From positions 1-15,798 of the forward strand of contig DEVX01000016.1 of the NCBI GenBank assembly GCA_002363515.1: a stretch of 15,798 bases of DNA, read 5' to 3'. This document shows, piece after piece, positions 1-8,701 of this stretch (the first letter of the stretch is position 1; each line of letters opens with the position of its first letter). The translations under genes and the position numbers were made by a program. The DNA is from Candidatus Saccharibacteria bacterium UBA3225. Its GTDB lineage: Bacteria; Patescibacteriota; Saccharimonadia; Saccharimonadales; Saccharimonadaceae. The notes under the pieces were generated by a model. That model ran no database searches. It was not told the origin of the DNA and worked only from the letters and a program-made list of their open reading frames with translations.

Positions 1-626
<626 letters not shown>

Positions 627-627
627 A

Positions 628-1068
628 ATGCATGTTTTCCTCGGCGCCGACCATCGTGGCTATGAACTAAAGAGCCAAGTTATTAATTGGCTAGAAACCG
701 AATCGATCCCTTATACCGATTTTGGTGCTTTCGATTACGACGCCGAGGACGACTATAACGACTACGCAAAACAAGTAGCAAATGCTATCTTGGAGTCGAA
801 CGATCTTTCGGCCTTTGGCATACTCATTTGCGGATCCGCCCAAGGAGTTGCAATGCAAGCCAACCGCTTCAAGGGCATTCGCGCCGCCATCTGCCATTCT
901 GCAATGGATGCACTCGAGACACGCGGCCACAATGACGCAAATGTACTATGCATATCGGCCGACCAAGATAGTGATAAATATCCCGAAATTATCAAAAGCT
1001 TTTTGGATAGCACCCCAATCGCTAACCCAAAATATCAACGCCGAAATCAAAAACTAGACGAGGATTAA
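628..1068 (+). CDS. rpiB: Ribose-5-phosphate isomerase B (RpiB/LacAB family)
   Basis: The product, 146 residues, is the usual length for RpiB, which interconverts ribulose 5-phosphate and ribose 5-phosphate in the non-oxidative pentose phosphate pathway. The N-terminal GADHRGYELK is the phosphate/sugar-binding motif. ILICGSAQGVAM holds the Cys that acts as the base in classical RpiB. KGIRAAICHSAMDALETRGHNDANVL matches the conserved CH...HNDANVL block. The usual GTGIG is GSAQG here, a mild divergence. The start lies one base after the gap stop and has no Shine-Dalgarno sequence, so translation is probably coupled to GAPDH. The LacA/LacB galactose-6-phosphate isomerases share the fold, but the operon context of pentose-phosphate genes favours RpiB. 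Confidence 0.92.
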   Translation: MHVFLGADHRGYELKSQVINWLETESIPYTDFGAFDYDAEDDYNDYAKQVANAILESNDLSAFGILICGSAQGVAMQANRFKGIRAAICHSAMDALETRGHNDANVLCISADQDSDKYPEIIKSFLDSTPIANPKYQRRNQKLDED

Positions 1069-1069
1069 T

Positions 1070-1720
1070 ATGGCAATAACCACTATCGCCCCCAGCATTC
1101 TCGCGGAAACTCCCGCCAACTATAAACAATTAGTCGAACGGTACTATCCCTTCGCCAAACGCGTGCATATTGACATATCCGACGGCACTCTGACTCACAG
1201 CAAAACGATTGCCGAAACAGCAGTATGGTGGCCGAAAGGCTGGACGGTCGATATACATATGATGACCATCGAGCCATCCAAGCATATCGAAAACATCTTA
1301 AAACTTCACCCCAACCTGATCATTTTTCACGCCGAAGCGCGCGACGATCTCTTACCGCTCTTCGATACCCTCAAGAACAACGGCATCAAAGTAGGCGTTG
1401 CTATCGTACGCAGCGTTTATCCGGGCAGCATTAAAGCTATCCTAAGTGCAGCCGACCATGCATTAATCTTTTCCGGCGAACTCGGCAAATACGGCGGCAA
1501 AGCAGATCTACTACTAGGAGAAAAAGCGGCTCTTATTCAGGATATTCATCCCGGCATTGAAATCGGCTGGGATGGTGGAGCTAATTTAGAGAACGCTCGC
1601 GAACTTACTCATATCGGCATATCTGTCATAAATGTCGGTAGCGCTCTTAGTAAAGCCGAAGACCCAGCAAAAGTATTCGAAGAACTCAATAAGGAGACTG
1701 AAAAGGAGGATCCAATTTAA
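1070..1720 (+). CDS. rpe: Ribulose-phosphate 3-epimerase (divergent)
   Basis: This 216-residue TIM-barrel enzyme should interconvert ribulose 5-phosphate and xylulose 5-phosphate. The N-terminal APSILA strand, HIDISDG (His33, Asp35), DIHMM (His63) and GWDGGAN (Asp168) supply the four metal ligands and the catalytic Asp pair expected of the family. The flexible loop near residues 135-145, usually NPGFGGQ, reads SGELGKYGGKA instead, so the substrate lid is atypical. A GAGG ribosome site at 1060-1063 precedes the ATG by 6 bases, and the start is one base after the rpiB stop. The stop shares one base with the next start. Allulose/hexulose-phosphate 3-epimerases share the fold. Rpe is preferred because RpiB is next door. 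Confidence 0.85.
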   Translation: MAITTIAPSILAETPANYKQLVERYYPFAKRVHIDISDGTLTHSKTIAETAVWWPKGWTVDIHMMTIEPSKHIENILKLHPNLIIFHAEARDDLLPLFDTLKNNGIKVGVAIVRSVYPGSIKAILSAADHALIFSGELGKYGGKADLLLGEKAALIQDIHPGIEIGWDGGANLENARELTHIGISVINVGSALSKAEDPAKVFEELNKETEKEDPI

Positions 1721-2673
1721 TGGCACGTATCGTTAGCGTAGGAGCAGCCCTACAAGACGTATATCTTATCGACCATGACGACTTCGGTACAAACAAACGT
1801 GGCTTTTTTAATCAAATCGAACTCGGCACAAAAGTAGATATCGATAAAATTAAATTTAGTACCGGCGGTGGCGCCACAAACGCCGCCACAACTTTTGCCC
1901 GTTACGGACACGAATCAATTTTCATGGGCTGCATTTCAAACGATCCAGCCGGAGCAGCCATCATCTCCTCTTTCGACGATGAAGGTATCGACAATAGCTA
2001 CGTCACTTATATATCCAACATCCACACAGGTTATTCCGTCATTCTGCTAGCTCCAAATGGCGAACGCACAATCCTGACCTGCCGTGGCGCATCGGCAAAA
2101 TTCGACGCCATCAATCCGGATGACTTAGACTCCATCCACCCAGATTGGATATACGTCACTACATTTCGTGGCAACATGAATATGCTCGACCAGCTATTTA
2201 CTAAAGCGCACTCGATTGGTGCTAAAATCATGTTCAACCCTGGCAATTTGGAACTAGACCACCAGCGCAAGCTCCTCGGGCTATTGTCAGATGTTAATGT
2301 ATTAATCGTTAACAAAAATGAAGCGAAGAAAATTGTTCAAGGTGCTATGCTTTCCGAAATTGTCGCACGCATCAAAAACTACGTCCCTGCCGCCATCGTT
2401 ACAGATGGCAACCAAGGTGCAATCGCCTCAGACGGCCAAGAAACTTATCGCATCGGCCTCTACGAAGATGTAATCATCAAAGATTCGACTGGCGCCGGCG
2501 ACGCTTTCGGCTCCGGCTTCCTCGCTGCGTATTCCGACGGTCGCAGCTTTAAGGAATCGTTGGTCTTTGCGTCTGCAAACTCCACCTCTGTGGTACAAAA
2601 AATCGGCAGCAAAGCGGGTATTATTAATAAAAATGTTAAATTACACAATATGCCAATACAGGAGATACGTTAA
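1720..2673 (+). CDS. PfkB-family carbohydrate/nucleoside kinase (ribokinase-like)
   Basis: This is a 317-residue kinase of the ribokinase/PfkB superfamily, which transfers phosphate from ATP to a sugar or nucleoside hydroxyl. The first PfkB signature region is visible as FSTGGGATNAATTFARYG (about residues 46-63). The second, DSTGAGDAFGSGFL (near residue 260), contains the GAGD anion hole and catalytic Asp. NPGN and VNKNEAKK fit the central strands. A strong AAGGAGG at 1703-1709 lies 10 bases before the ATG, inside the end of rpe, and the TAATG overlap couples the two genes. The substrate cannot be read from sequence. Ribose, adenosine or fructose 6-phosphate are all possible, and the pentose-phosphate neighbours make ribokinase attractive, as inference only. 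Confidence 0.88.
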   Translation: MARIVSVGAALQDVYLIDHDDFGTNKRGFFNQIELGTKVDIDKIKFSTGGGATNAATTFARYGHESIFMGCISNDPAGAAIISSFDDEGIDNSYVTYISNIHTGYSVILLAPNGERTILTCRGASAKFDAINPDDLDSIHPDWIYVTTFRGNMNMLDQLFTKAHSIGAKIMFNPGNLELDHQRKLLGLLSDVNVLIVNKNEAKKIVQGAMLSEIVARIKNYVPAAIVTDGNQGAIASDGQETYRIGLYEDVIIKDSTGAGDAFGSGFLAAYSDGRSFKESLVFASANSTSVVQKIGSKAGIINKNVKLHNMPIQEIR

Positions 2674-3395
2674 TGGATGAAGCTATTACAAAATGGCTAG
2701 AAGCAATCGCAAATGAAGAATTAAACCCCGAAGACGTCGAACGTTCTCTACGCTATGCAAAAGACCTAGAGCAAGGCCTCGCAAAAATACGCACCTTCGC
2801 CCAGGGCGTAGCTATCTTTGGATCAGCGCGTCTTCCAAAAGAGAGCAAATGGTGCAAACTCGCTCATGAACTTGGCTACAAATTAGCGCACAATGGCCAT
2901 CCAGTTGTTACTGGCGGCGGCCCCTCCATCATGGAATCGGCCAATCAAGGCTGTTATGAGGGTGGTGGACGCAGCATTGGTCTCAATATTCAGCTTGCAC
3001 ACGAACAACACATTAATCCCTACGTTACCGACCAAATGGAATTTCATTACTTCTTCGCTCGTAAAGTTATGCTCACGATGAGCTCAAAAGTCTACGTCTT
3101 CTTCCCTGGTGGTTTTGGAACGCTCGACGAATTCTCAGAAATCCTTATTCTTATGCAAGAAGGCAAGATGCCCAAGATGCCAATGTTCCTCATCGGTAAA
3201 TCATTTTGGAAGCCACTCGATCATTGGTTCGAATCAAAGATGCAAAAAGGCCTCAAAACAATCAATTCGAACGACCGCAAAATCTACAAAATCACTGACG
3301 ATATTGACGAAGTTGTAAAGGCCGCCAACCGAATTGGGCATCGCAGCATCTACGACAACCTCTACAATAATCATCGACCATACAAGCAAATCTAA
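2673..3395 (+). CDS. LOG-family protein (Rossmann-fold nucleoside-monophosphate phosphoribohydrolase)
   Basis: The 240-residue product carries the LOG/lysine-decarboxylase-like signature PGGFGTLDE, VTGGGPSIMESANQG for nucleotide phosphate binding, and FFARKVML, whose Arg pairs with the catalytic Glu. Family members hydrolyse AMP or N6-modified AMP to a free base plus ribose 5-phosphate; the old lysine decarboxylase label is wrong for the family. About 45 residues precede the core domain (helical, acidic/basic), as in TIGR00730-type bacterial members. GGAG at 2661-2664 lies 8 bases before the ATG, which overlaps the kinase stop by one base. It is the last gene of the operon, ending just before a strong terminator. 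Its ribose-5-phosphate product would feed the RpiB/Rpe pair encoded upstream. Confidence 0.9.
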   Translation: MDEAITKWLEAIANEELNPEDVERSLRYAKDLEQGLAKIRTFAQGVAIFGSARLPKESKWCKLAHELGYKLAHNGHPVVTGGGPSIMESANQGCYEGGGRSIGLNIQLAHEQHINPYVTDQMEFHYFFARKVMLTMSSKVYVFFPGGFGTLDEFSEILILMQEGKMPKMPMFLIGKSFWKPLDHWFESKMQKGLKTINSNDRKIYKITDDIDEVVKAANRIGHRSIYDNLYNNHRPYKQI

Positions 3396-3400
3396 TTACC

Positions 3401-3433
3401 AAAAATACCCCCAACAACAAGGGGGTATTTTTT
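3401..3433. terminator. Bidirectional rho-independent terminator between LOG gene and dnaE
   Basis: A perfect 12-bp stem (AAAAATACCCCC at 3401-3412 with its complement at 3421-3432) closes an 8-base loop. The stem has a GC core flanked by an A run on one side and a T run on the other, so it gives a hairpin plus U-tract on either strand. It ends the plus-strand sugar-phosphate operon and the converging dnaE, whose TGA lies 12 bases away. Confidence 0.93.
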
Positions 3434-3444
3434 ATAACTACCGC

Positions 3445-6400
3445 TCACTTAACAACTACGCCCTCTTTTCCAAAGACACTTACAAGCTCGTCGACGAGTG
3501 CTTTTTGTGGCTCGCAACGAAACGGCATTCGCATCGCTTTCTTATCTTCACCAATTACTAGTATTACCTCAGAAAGACCCGGATAAACCGCGCAACTCTG
3601 CTTCAAACTAATTAACGCTTCCTTATTAGAGGGATCCAATACGCGCACAAACACCTTCTTCGGCTTAATCGGTTGAGCATTTATGCCACTCTCGCTAGTC
3701 TTAAAATGAACCGTCGGCTTGTCGCCACCACCACGACGAAAACCGCCACCGCCACCATTACCGTGTCCGCTATTCACATTTGTTGCCGCCACTTTACTTC
3801 GCGACTTTTGTGCCACACCCTTAGTTGGAGTTTTTAGCTTTGCTCCAGTTGACTCGTAATTTTCTAACTCCTCATCGGTGATAACATCTATTTCTTCAGC
3901 ATTTATCTTCGCTTCGTCTGTTTTATTCCCATCACGATCGGAAGCATTAACTTTGCCCGTTACCTTTACGACGGCATCCTGAACCAACTTCGCACCCACT
4001 AATTCATAGGTCTTCGGGAAGACTATCACCTCTATTTCTGAAACCTTGTCCTCAATCTTCACGAAAGCCATCTTCGAACCACTCTTTGTTACTAAAGAAC
4101 GCACATTCGTAATGATACCTCCAACTATTACCGTCGCTCCGTCAATTTCCGGCTTAATCTCACTAATTGGCATTGTTTGCTCTTCAAAATAAGTATCATA
4201 CTTATCTAGAGGATGCGCCGAGATATAGAGCCCCATCAGGTCGCGCTCCCACATTAACTGTTCTTTATCCGAATATTTCGTCGGCGCTGGTTGAATTTCT
4301 ACTTCCGGAACCTCTGCCGCCGCACCCATAGCACCGAACAAATCCGTCTGGCCATTTGCGGCATCTTTTTGCATCTTATTGCCGTAAGCCTGAATTTTGT
4401 CCAAGTTGAACAATAAGTCCGAGCGATCGCCAAAGCAATCGAAGCCACCAGTTTTAATTACAGATTCCCAACTCTTCTTATTAAACTTCGCCCCCGACAC
4501 GCGCTTCGCAAAATCGCATACTGACTTAAATTTGCCATTTTTGTCGCGCTCGTCTATCACATCTTCGGCCAAAGCCTTGCCCATACCCTTAATGGCCGCT
4601 AAGCCAAAACGAATTGTCTTAGTTTTACCTACCGTAGCAAAATCGGCATAAGATTCATTAATGTCCGGCCCAAGCACCTGAATTCCCATGTGCTTACACT
4701 CAGTCATCTCAATCGCCAAACGATCTGTCCAACGCATATCTGCCGTCATTAATGCCGCCATGAATGCTTCCGGATAATAAGTCTTCAGATATGCCGTCCA
4801 GTATGCCACCAAAGCGTAGCATGCCGCGTGGCTCTTATTAAAACAGTAGTTAGCGAAATCGAGCAACTGATCCCAGAAAGTTTCTGCTATCTCTTTAGTC
4901 GCACCACCCACCTTCACGGCGCCCTCTACGAATAGCGGCTTCATTTTGTTCATCAAGTCTACTTTCTTCTTACCCACCGCCTTGCGCAAGGTGTCTGCCT
5001 GGCCACCCGTAAAACCGCACCATTCCTTCGAAGCCTGCATGAACTGCTCCTGGTAAATCAAAATGCCATAAGTATTCTTCAATGAATTCTCAAGTCCGGG
5101 GTGTAAATACGTAACTGGCTCTTCGCCATGCTTACGTTTGATAAAGCTCTCAATAAACTGCATCGGACCAGGACGATATAAAGCGTTCATAGCGATTAAA
5201 TCATCAAAAGCCGTCGGTTGAAGTTCACGCAAATAACGCTTCATGCCCGCAGATTCAAACTGAAATACGCCCGTCGTATCTCCCCTTCGGAACAAGTCGT
5301 ATACATTATCGTCGTCTAATGGTATCTTGTTCATGTCTATCATCTTGCCATGAACTTTCTTAATGATACGTAATGCCTGCTGGATTACCGAAAGGTTCGA
5401 TAGGCCCAAAAAGTCCATTTTAAGTAGTCCAAGCTCTTCTACCTGCGGACCAGGATACTGCGTTGCAAGTGGCCCCTTAGCCGAAACTTCTAGCGGCATA
5501 AACTTGACCAAATCGTCTGGTGCAATCACTACGCCACAAGCATGCACGCCGTGCGAGCGAATCGTCCCCTCTAGCCGCATCGCTAAATCAATCACTTCTT
5601 TTGCGGTCGGATTAGTCTCATATTCATGTTTCAAGTCCGGCTCATTCACAATCGCATCTTTCAACTTTACATGATGCCCCATCACCGGATCCGGCACTAG
5701 CTTCGCAATTCTATCCGCCTCCGCAAATGGTACATCAAGCACCCGCGCCACATCGCGCACTGCGTTCTTCGCCATCATCTTACCAAAAGTACAAATATTG
5801 CTTACTCTGCCCTTACCGTACTTTCGCGTACAATATTCAATCACCTCATCGCGACGGTTATCCTGAATATCCGTATCAATATCTGGCATCGAAATACGGT
5901 CTGGGTTCAAAAAGCGCTCGAAGAGCAAATCGTATTCCAGCGGGTTTAGGTCTGTAATGTGGATTGCATATGCCAATAGCGAACCAGCCGCCGAACCACG
6001 ACCAGGGCCATAAATAATCCCCTGCCCTTTCCCCCAATTAATAAAGTCTTGCACAATCAAGAAATAACCATTATAGCCCATCTTATCGACGGTCGCTAGC
6101 TCATAATCAATACGTTCCAGAATCTCTTTCGATAATATTGGACGTATTTCCTCTACCGTCTTCGTTTGCGCCTCTTCCTTAGACATGTAGCCAAAACGTT
6201 CTGCCAATCCCCTAAAGACCATATTATCCAAATACTGCTTCTCCGTCTCACCGGTCTCAATTGGAAATTTCGGAATCAAAATCCGGCCCAACTCAATTTT
6301 CACATTGCAACGATCGGCAATCACTTTCGTATTACGAATAGCTTCCGGACAAGTCTTCTGCCAACGCGGAATTAATTCTTCTGGCGGAATCACATTCAAC

Positions 6401-7167
6401 TGAAAATCCTTCAAAGTCATACGGTTCGTATCAGTAATGCGGCTTCCCGTACCCACACAAAGCAACACCTCATGCGCATCTTGGTCCTCATGCCTTAGAT
6501 AATGGCCATCGCAAGTTACTACTAGTGGCAAACCAGTCTCTTTGCTAATCTCCATTAGCTTGTTATTTATCTTCGTCTGTTCCGACCAATGCGTTGGCGA
6601 ATCCGGGTGCCCGTGATCCTGCATCTCTAGATAAAAGCGATCCTTATAAACTTCTGAATACCACTTAACTAGCTCCATCGTACGCTTATCGTCATCCGCG
6701 CGAATCGCCATCGAAATCTCCGAACCCGCACAGCCCGAGCAACAAATAATACCTTCGTTGTATTCTTCCATCACACGATGGTCTATGCGCGGCTTGTAAT
6801 ACTTTCCATCCGTCTCCGCAATTGTCATCAGGCGACAAAGGTTTTCAAAACCTTTTTCATTCATCGCTAGCAAAGTAATATGGAAACGCTCCTTGTCATA
6901 AGCCGGATCACGATCTTCTAGTCGTCTAGCAGCTACATAAGCTTCTAGACCTAATATCGGCTTTATTCCCGCGTCTGTTGCTGTTTTATAGAGGTCAATC
7001 AAACCAGACATTGTGCCATGGTCCGTAACGGCCACCGCTTCCATGCCCTTCTCTTTCACAAAATCCACCAGCTCATCCATTTTGGTCAAGCCATCAAGAA
7101 GCGAATAATGCGTATGGTTGTGCAAATGCACAAAATCACTTGGTTTAAGTTGTTCCTCCGTTGCCAT
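3445..7167 (-). CDS. dnaE: DNA polymerase III alpha subunit
   Basis: This is the replicative DNA polymerase, 1240 residues, a little longer than the E. coli protein. The N-terminal PHP domain (about 1-225) has HNHTHYSLLDG (His16, His18, Asp25), TDHGT (His50), LEAY (Glu75), His96, GC (Cys146) and DGH (Asp220, His222). These match the nine metal ligands I recall for proofreading-active mycobacterial DnaE1. The polymerase aspartates are PDIDTD (Asp429, Asp431) and FDDLIAM (Asp656). An internal clamp-binding motif QTDLF spans residues 940-944. An OB fold follows (about 1000-1100), then a Gly-rich FRRGGG linker (about 1132-1149) and a C-terminal domain. There is no clear ribosome site; a TGGTAGAAT element 6 bases before the ATG suggests a leaderless transcript. 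It could also be cotranscribed with the membrane gene 30 bases upstream. Confidence 0.98.
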   Translation of the reverse strand: MATEEQLKPSDFVHLHNHTHYSLLDGLTKMDELVDFVKEKGMEAVAVTDHGTMSGLIDLYKTATDAGIKPILGLEAYVAARRLEDRDPAYDKERFHITLLAMNEKGFENLCRLMTIAETDGKYYKPRIDHRVMEEYNEGIICCSGCAGSEISMAIRADDDKRTMELVKWYSEVYKDRFYLEMQDHGHPDSPTHWSEQTKINNKLMEISKETGLPLVVTCDGHYLRHEDQDAHEVLLCVGTGSRITDTNRMTLKDFQLNVIPPEELIPRWQKTCPEAIRNTKVIADRCNVKIELGRILIPKFPIETGETEKQYLDNMVFRGLAERFGYMSKEEAQTKTVEEIRPILSKEILERIDYELATVDKMGYNGYFLIVQDFINWGKGQGIIYGPGRGSAAGSLLAYAIHITDLNPLEYDLLFERFLNPDRISMPDIDTDIQDNRRDEVIEYCTRKYGKGRVSNICTFGKMMAKNAVRDVARVLDVPFAEADRIAKLVPDPVMGHHVKLKDAIVNEPDLKHEYETNPTAKEVIDLAMRLEGTIRSHGVHACGVVIAPDDLVKFMPLEVSAKGPLATQYPGPQVEELGLLKMDFLGLSNLSVIQQALRIIKKVHGKMIDMNKIPLDDDNVYDLFRRGDTTGVFQFESAGMKRYLRELQPTAFDDLIAMNALYRPGPMQFIESFIKRKHGEEPVTYLHPGLENSLKNTYGILIYQEQFMQASKEWCGFTGGQADTLRKAVGKKKVDLMNKMKPLFVEGAVKVGGATKEIAETFWDQLLDFANYCFNKSHAACYALVAYWTAYLKTYYPEAFMAALMTADMRWTDRLAIEMTECKHMGIQVLGPDINESYADFATVGKTKTIRFGLAAIKGMGKALAEDVIDERDKNGKFKSVCDFAKRVSGAKFNKKSWESVIKTGGFDCFGDRSDLLFNLDKIQAYGNKMQKDAANGQTDLFGAMGAAAEVPEVEIQPAPTKYSDKEQLMWERDLMGLYISAHPLDKYDTYFEEQTMPISEIKPEIDGATVIVGGIITNVRSLVTKSGSKMAFVKIEDKVSEIEVIVFPKTYELVGAKLVQDAVVKVTGKVNASDRDGNKTDEAKINAEEIDVITDEELENYESTGAKLKTPTKGVAQKSRSKVAATNVNSGHGNGGGGGFRRGGGDKPTVHFKTSESGINAQPIKPKKVFVRVLDPSNKEALISLKQSCAVYPGLSEVILVIGEDKKAMRMPFRCEPQKALVDELVSVFGKEGVVVK

Positions 7168-7173
7168 ATTTAT

Positions 7174-7182
7174 ATTCTACCA
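7174..7182 (-). promoter_or_regulatory. Extended -10 element (TGGTAGAAT) just upstream of dnaE
   Basis: Read on the minus strand, TG-G-TAGAAT ends 6 bases before the dnaE ATG, so transcription would begin at or next to the start codon. No convincing -35 box is seen 16-18 bases upstream, and no Shine-Dalgarno sequence lies between. This fits a leaderless extended -10 promoter, but the element is short and could arise by chance. Confidence 0.4.
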
Positions 7183-7197
7183 CGAACTAAACTGAGC

Positions 7198-7836
7198 TTA
7201 TGACTCCCTTTTTGTCTTGCCTATTAAAATAACTCTCGATATCGCACAAGCCCCACCTATAATTGTCACTACCCAAAAGATAGTCATCCATACCGGTTGT
7301 TCATATACCCACAAAAACGGATATGGCCCTGTTATCACGCGCATTATATTTAATATGATTGCTAGAATGCCATATATAAACGTAAAGCTCGCAGCCTTAA
7401 TTGCATCAATGCCCTTAAATACTTTTGGCGCAAAACCAATAAAGGTCCCGAGGGATATCAACGGACATAATGTGTGCGTAAATAGCATCGATCCAGCAGT
7501 CAACACATACCACAGGTTGCCATACATCCACGATAAAACCAGTAACACTACTAAGAACGTTACCGTCGTCGCGCTCACTGCCGCATGAAAGACTCGCCAA
7601 GCGTATGCTGGCAAACCGCTCTTTTTATCCGACATTAAACACTTAATTGACTCAACAATATTAATACAAACCGCAATTAGCAGAAATATATTGCTCAATT
7701 GCGTGTAAAAAATCAAACTCTTATTGCCAATTTCGCCATAAACCTTACACAGCCCTATAAATTCAAAAATCAAGACCAATATATTTATGCCTAGAAAGCC
7801 CATCATCCTATTGCGCGCAACACTATTCTTTTGCAT
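7198..7836 (-). CDS. Six-helix integral membrane protein, Pr6Pr/FAR-17a-like
   Basis: The 212-residue product has six hydrophobic helices at about residues 12-30, 41-61, 82-102, 110-134, 148-168 and 182-205, with a basic C-terminus. YTQLSNIFLL at the second helix, FTHTLCPLISLGTF at the fourth and GPYPFLWVYEQP in the last loop resemble the pattern of Pr6Pr/FAR-17a-type membrane proteins (YFT.LSN; H..P; YPF). That family has no well-established bacterial function, though some eukaryotic relatives are lipid hydrolases. GGAGG on the minus strand (7841-7845) lies 4 bases before the ATG, a strong ribosome site. The stop is 30 bases from the dnaE ATG on the same strand, so the two may share a transcript. 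The family assignment is from memory of motifs. Confidence 0.62.
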   Translation of the reverse strand: MQKNSVARNRMMGFLGINILVLIFEFIGLCKVYGEIGNKSLIFYTQLSNIFLLIAVCINIVESIKCLMSDKKSGLPAYAWRVFHAAVSATTVTFLVVLLVLSWMYGNLWYVLTAGSMLFTHTLCPLISLGTFIGFAPKVFKGIDAIKAASFTFIYGILAIILNIMRVITGPYPFLWVYEQPVWMTIFWVVTIIGGACAISRVILIGKTKRES

Positions 7837-7916
7837 TTCACCTCCGTTACTATGCCATCGTTTTTCTTTAATTATGCAATAATTTTATCGCAAATTCCAC
7901 TCTCTACCCTTACATC

Positions 7917-7945
7917 TTGACAAAACATAAGAACTTTGTTATAAT
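7917..7945 (+). promoter_or_regulatory. Full-consensus sigma-70-type promoter
   Basis: TTGACA at 7917-7922 and TATAAT at 7940-7945 are separated by exactly 17 bases, and TGT directly before the -10 box supplies an extended -10. Every element matches consensus. Predicted initiation is near 7952, giving a leader of about 40 bases before the ATA start at 7992. It points away from the membrane gene at 7198-7836 and serves the reading frame ending at 8684. Confidence 0.9.
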
Positions 7946-7979
7946 TAAATCGTAAGCTAATCACACAAAAATAAACACC

Positions 7980-7984
7980 GGAGA
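7980..7984 (+). promoter_or_regulatory. Ribosome binding site that marks a non-canonical ATA start
   Basis: GGAGA at 7980-7984 lies 7 bases before the ATA codon at 7992-7994. No ATG, GTG or TTG occurs at a sensible distance in the open frame, so this site is the main reason for choosing the ATA as the start. Confidence 0.6.
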
Positions 7985-7991
7985 AAAACAT

Positions 7992-8684
7992 ATAAGCGAA
8001 ATAGCAAAGTTAAATACCGAGCAAGGCCCAAACGCTGGTAGTGAGTGGAATATCCCAAAGAACCTAGACGACGAGCCTAGCGCCAATCAAGCCCAGACCG
8101 ACATCGAGACAGAGGCTAGCGCCGAACAAGAGCATGATCCGCGCGTCGAGTCACTTGCTATTCCTCTAGCTCGTGACTATGCCGAGAAGAATTATTCAAA
8201 ACTCGAGAATGGCACATTTAAACCCGCCTGGCGTGGCAAGAATGACGAGAAGGCTTACGAAAACAAATTCCCAGAAAATCTAGTTCAAGAAGGCGCATTT
8301 GCAACTATCGAGGAAGCCAACGCCGCAGTCATCGATATTGCTAATACCCCATACGACCAATATTCCGAGTATTGGAAGGGTCAAAACCGCGGCGGGGCAG
8401 AATATCTCATTTCCTTACTAGATGAATTAGGCGCAGAAGAAATACTTAAACAAGATTTTGTAAGCGACGAAGATGCTCGTCAAAAATACGGAGATCTCGT
8501 ACATAATAACTGGATTAGCCGTAACGAATGGGCTAAAGACCCTAACTATGGCGATCCAAAGCTAGCTGTGCCATACGAAGACCTAGATCCAGTTGAGCAA
8601 CAAAAAGACATTGACCAATTAGTTATCCTCCAAAAATGGATTACAGAGCAAAACGCCACTGAGGATAACTCCGAACCATACTAG
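7992..8684 (+). CDS. Acidic soluble protein with RyR-like C-terminus, probable ATA start
   Basis: This frame runs 230 codons without a stop from 7956 (after TAA at 7953-7955) to TAG at 8682-8684. It contains no in-frame ATG at all, and its first GTG is near codon 193. The best start is ATA at 7992, 7 bases after GGAGA and about 40 bases downstream of a full-consensus promoter; a terminator follows the stop. The first 55 residues are polar, acidic and probably disordered. From about residue 56 the sequence looks globular, with YWKGQNRGGAEYL at 127-139. Residues 170-215 (VHNNW, PKLAVPYEDLDP, QQKDIDQL) resemble the RyR domain pattern of HxxW...LVPYxxLxxxEKxxDR. There is no signal peptide or membrane segment. 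The function is unknown. An ATG-to-ATA mutation or a sequence error is the main alternative. Confidence 0.72.
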   Translation: MSEIAKLNTEQGPNAGSEWNIPKNLDDEPSANQAQTDIETEASAEQEHDPRVESLAIPLARDYAEKNYSKLENGTFKPAWRGKNDEKAYENKFPENLVQEGAFATIEEANAAVIDIANTPYDQYSEYWKGQNRGGAEYLISLLDELGAEEILKQDFVSDEDARQKYGDLVHNNWISRNEWAKDPNYGDPKLAVPYEDLDPVEQQKDIDQLVILQKWITEQNATEDNSEPY

Positions 8685-8701
8685 TACAGGCGAGTCAACA
8701 T

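Noticed and set aside
7846..7916. Minus-strand promoter for the membrane protein and dnaE
   Set aside because: CATAAT and TAAAAT boxes exist, but neither has a credible -35 element at 16-18 bases, so no specific promoter is called.
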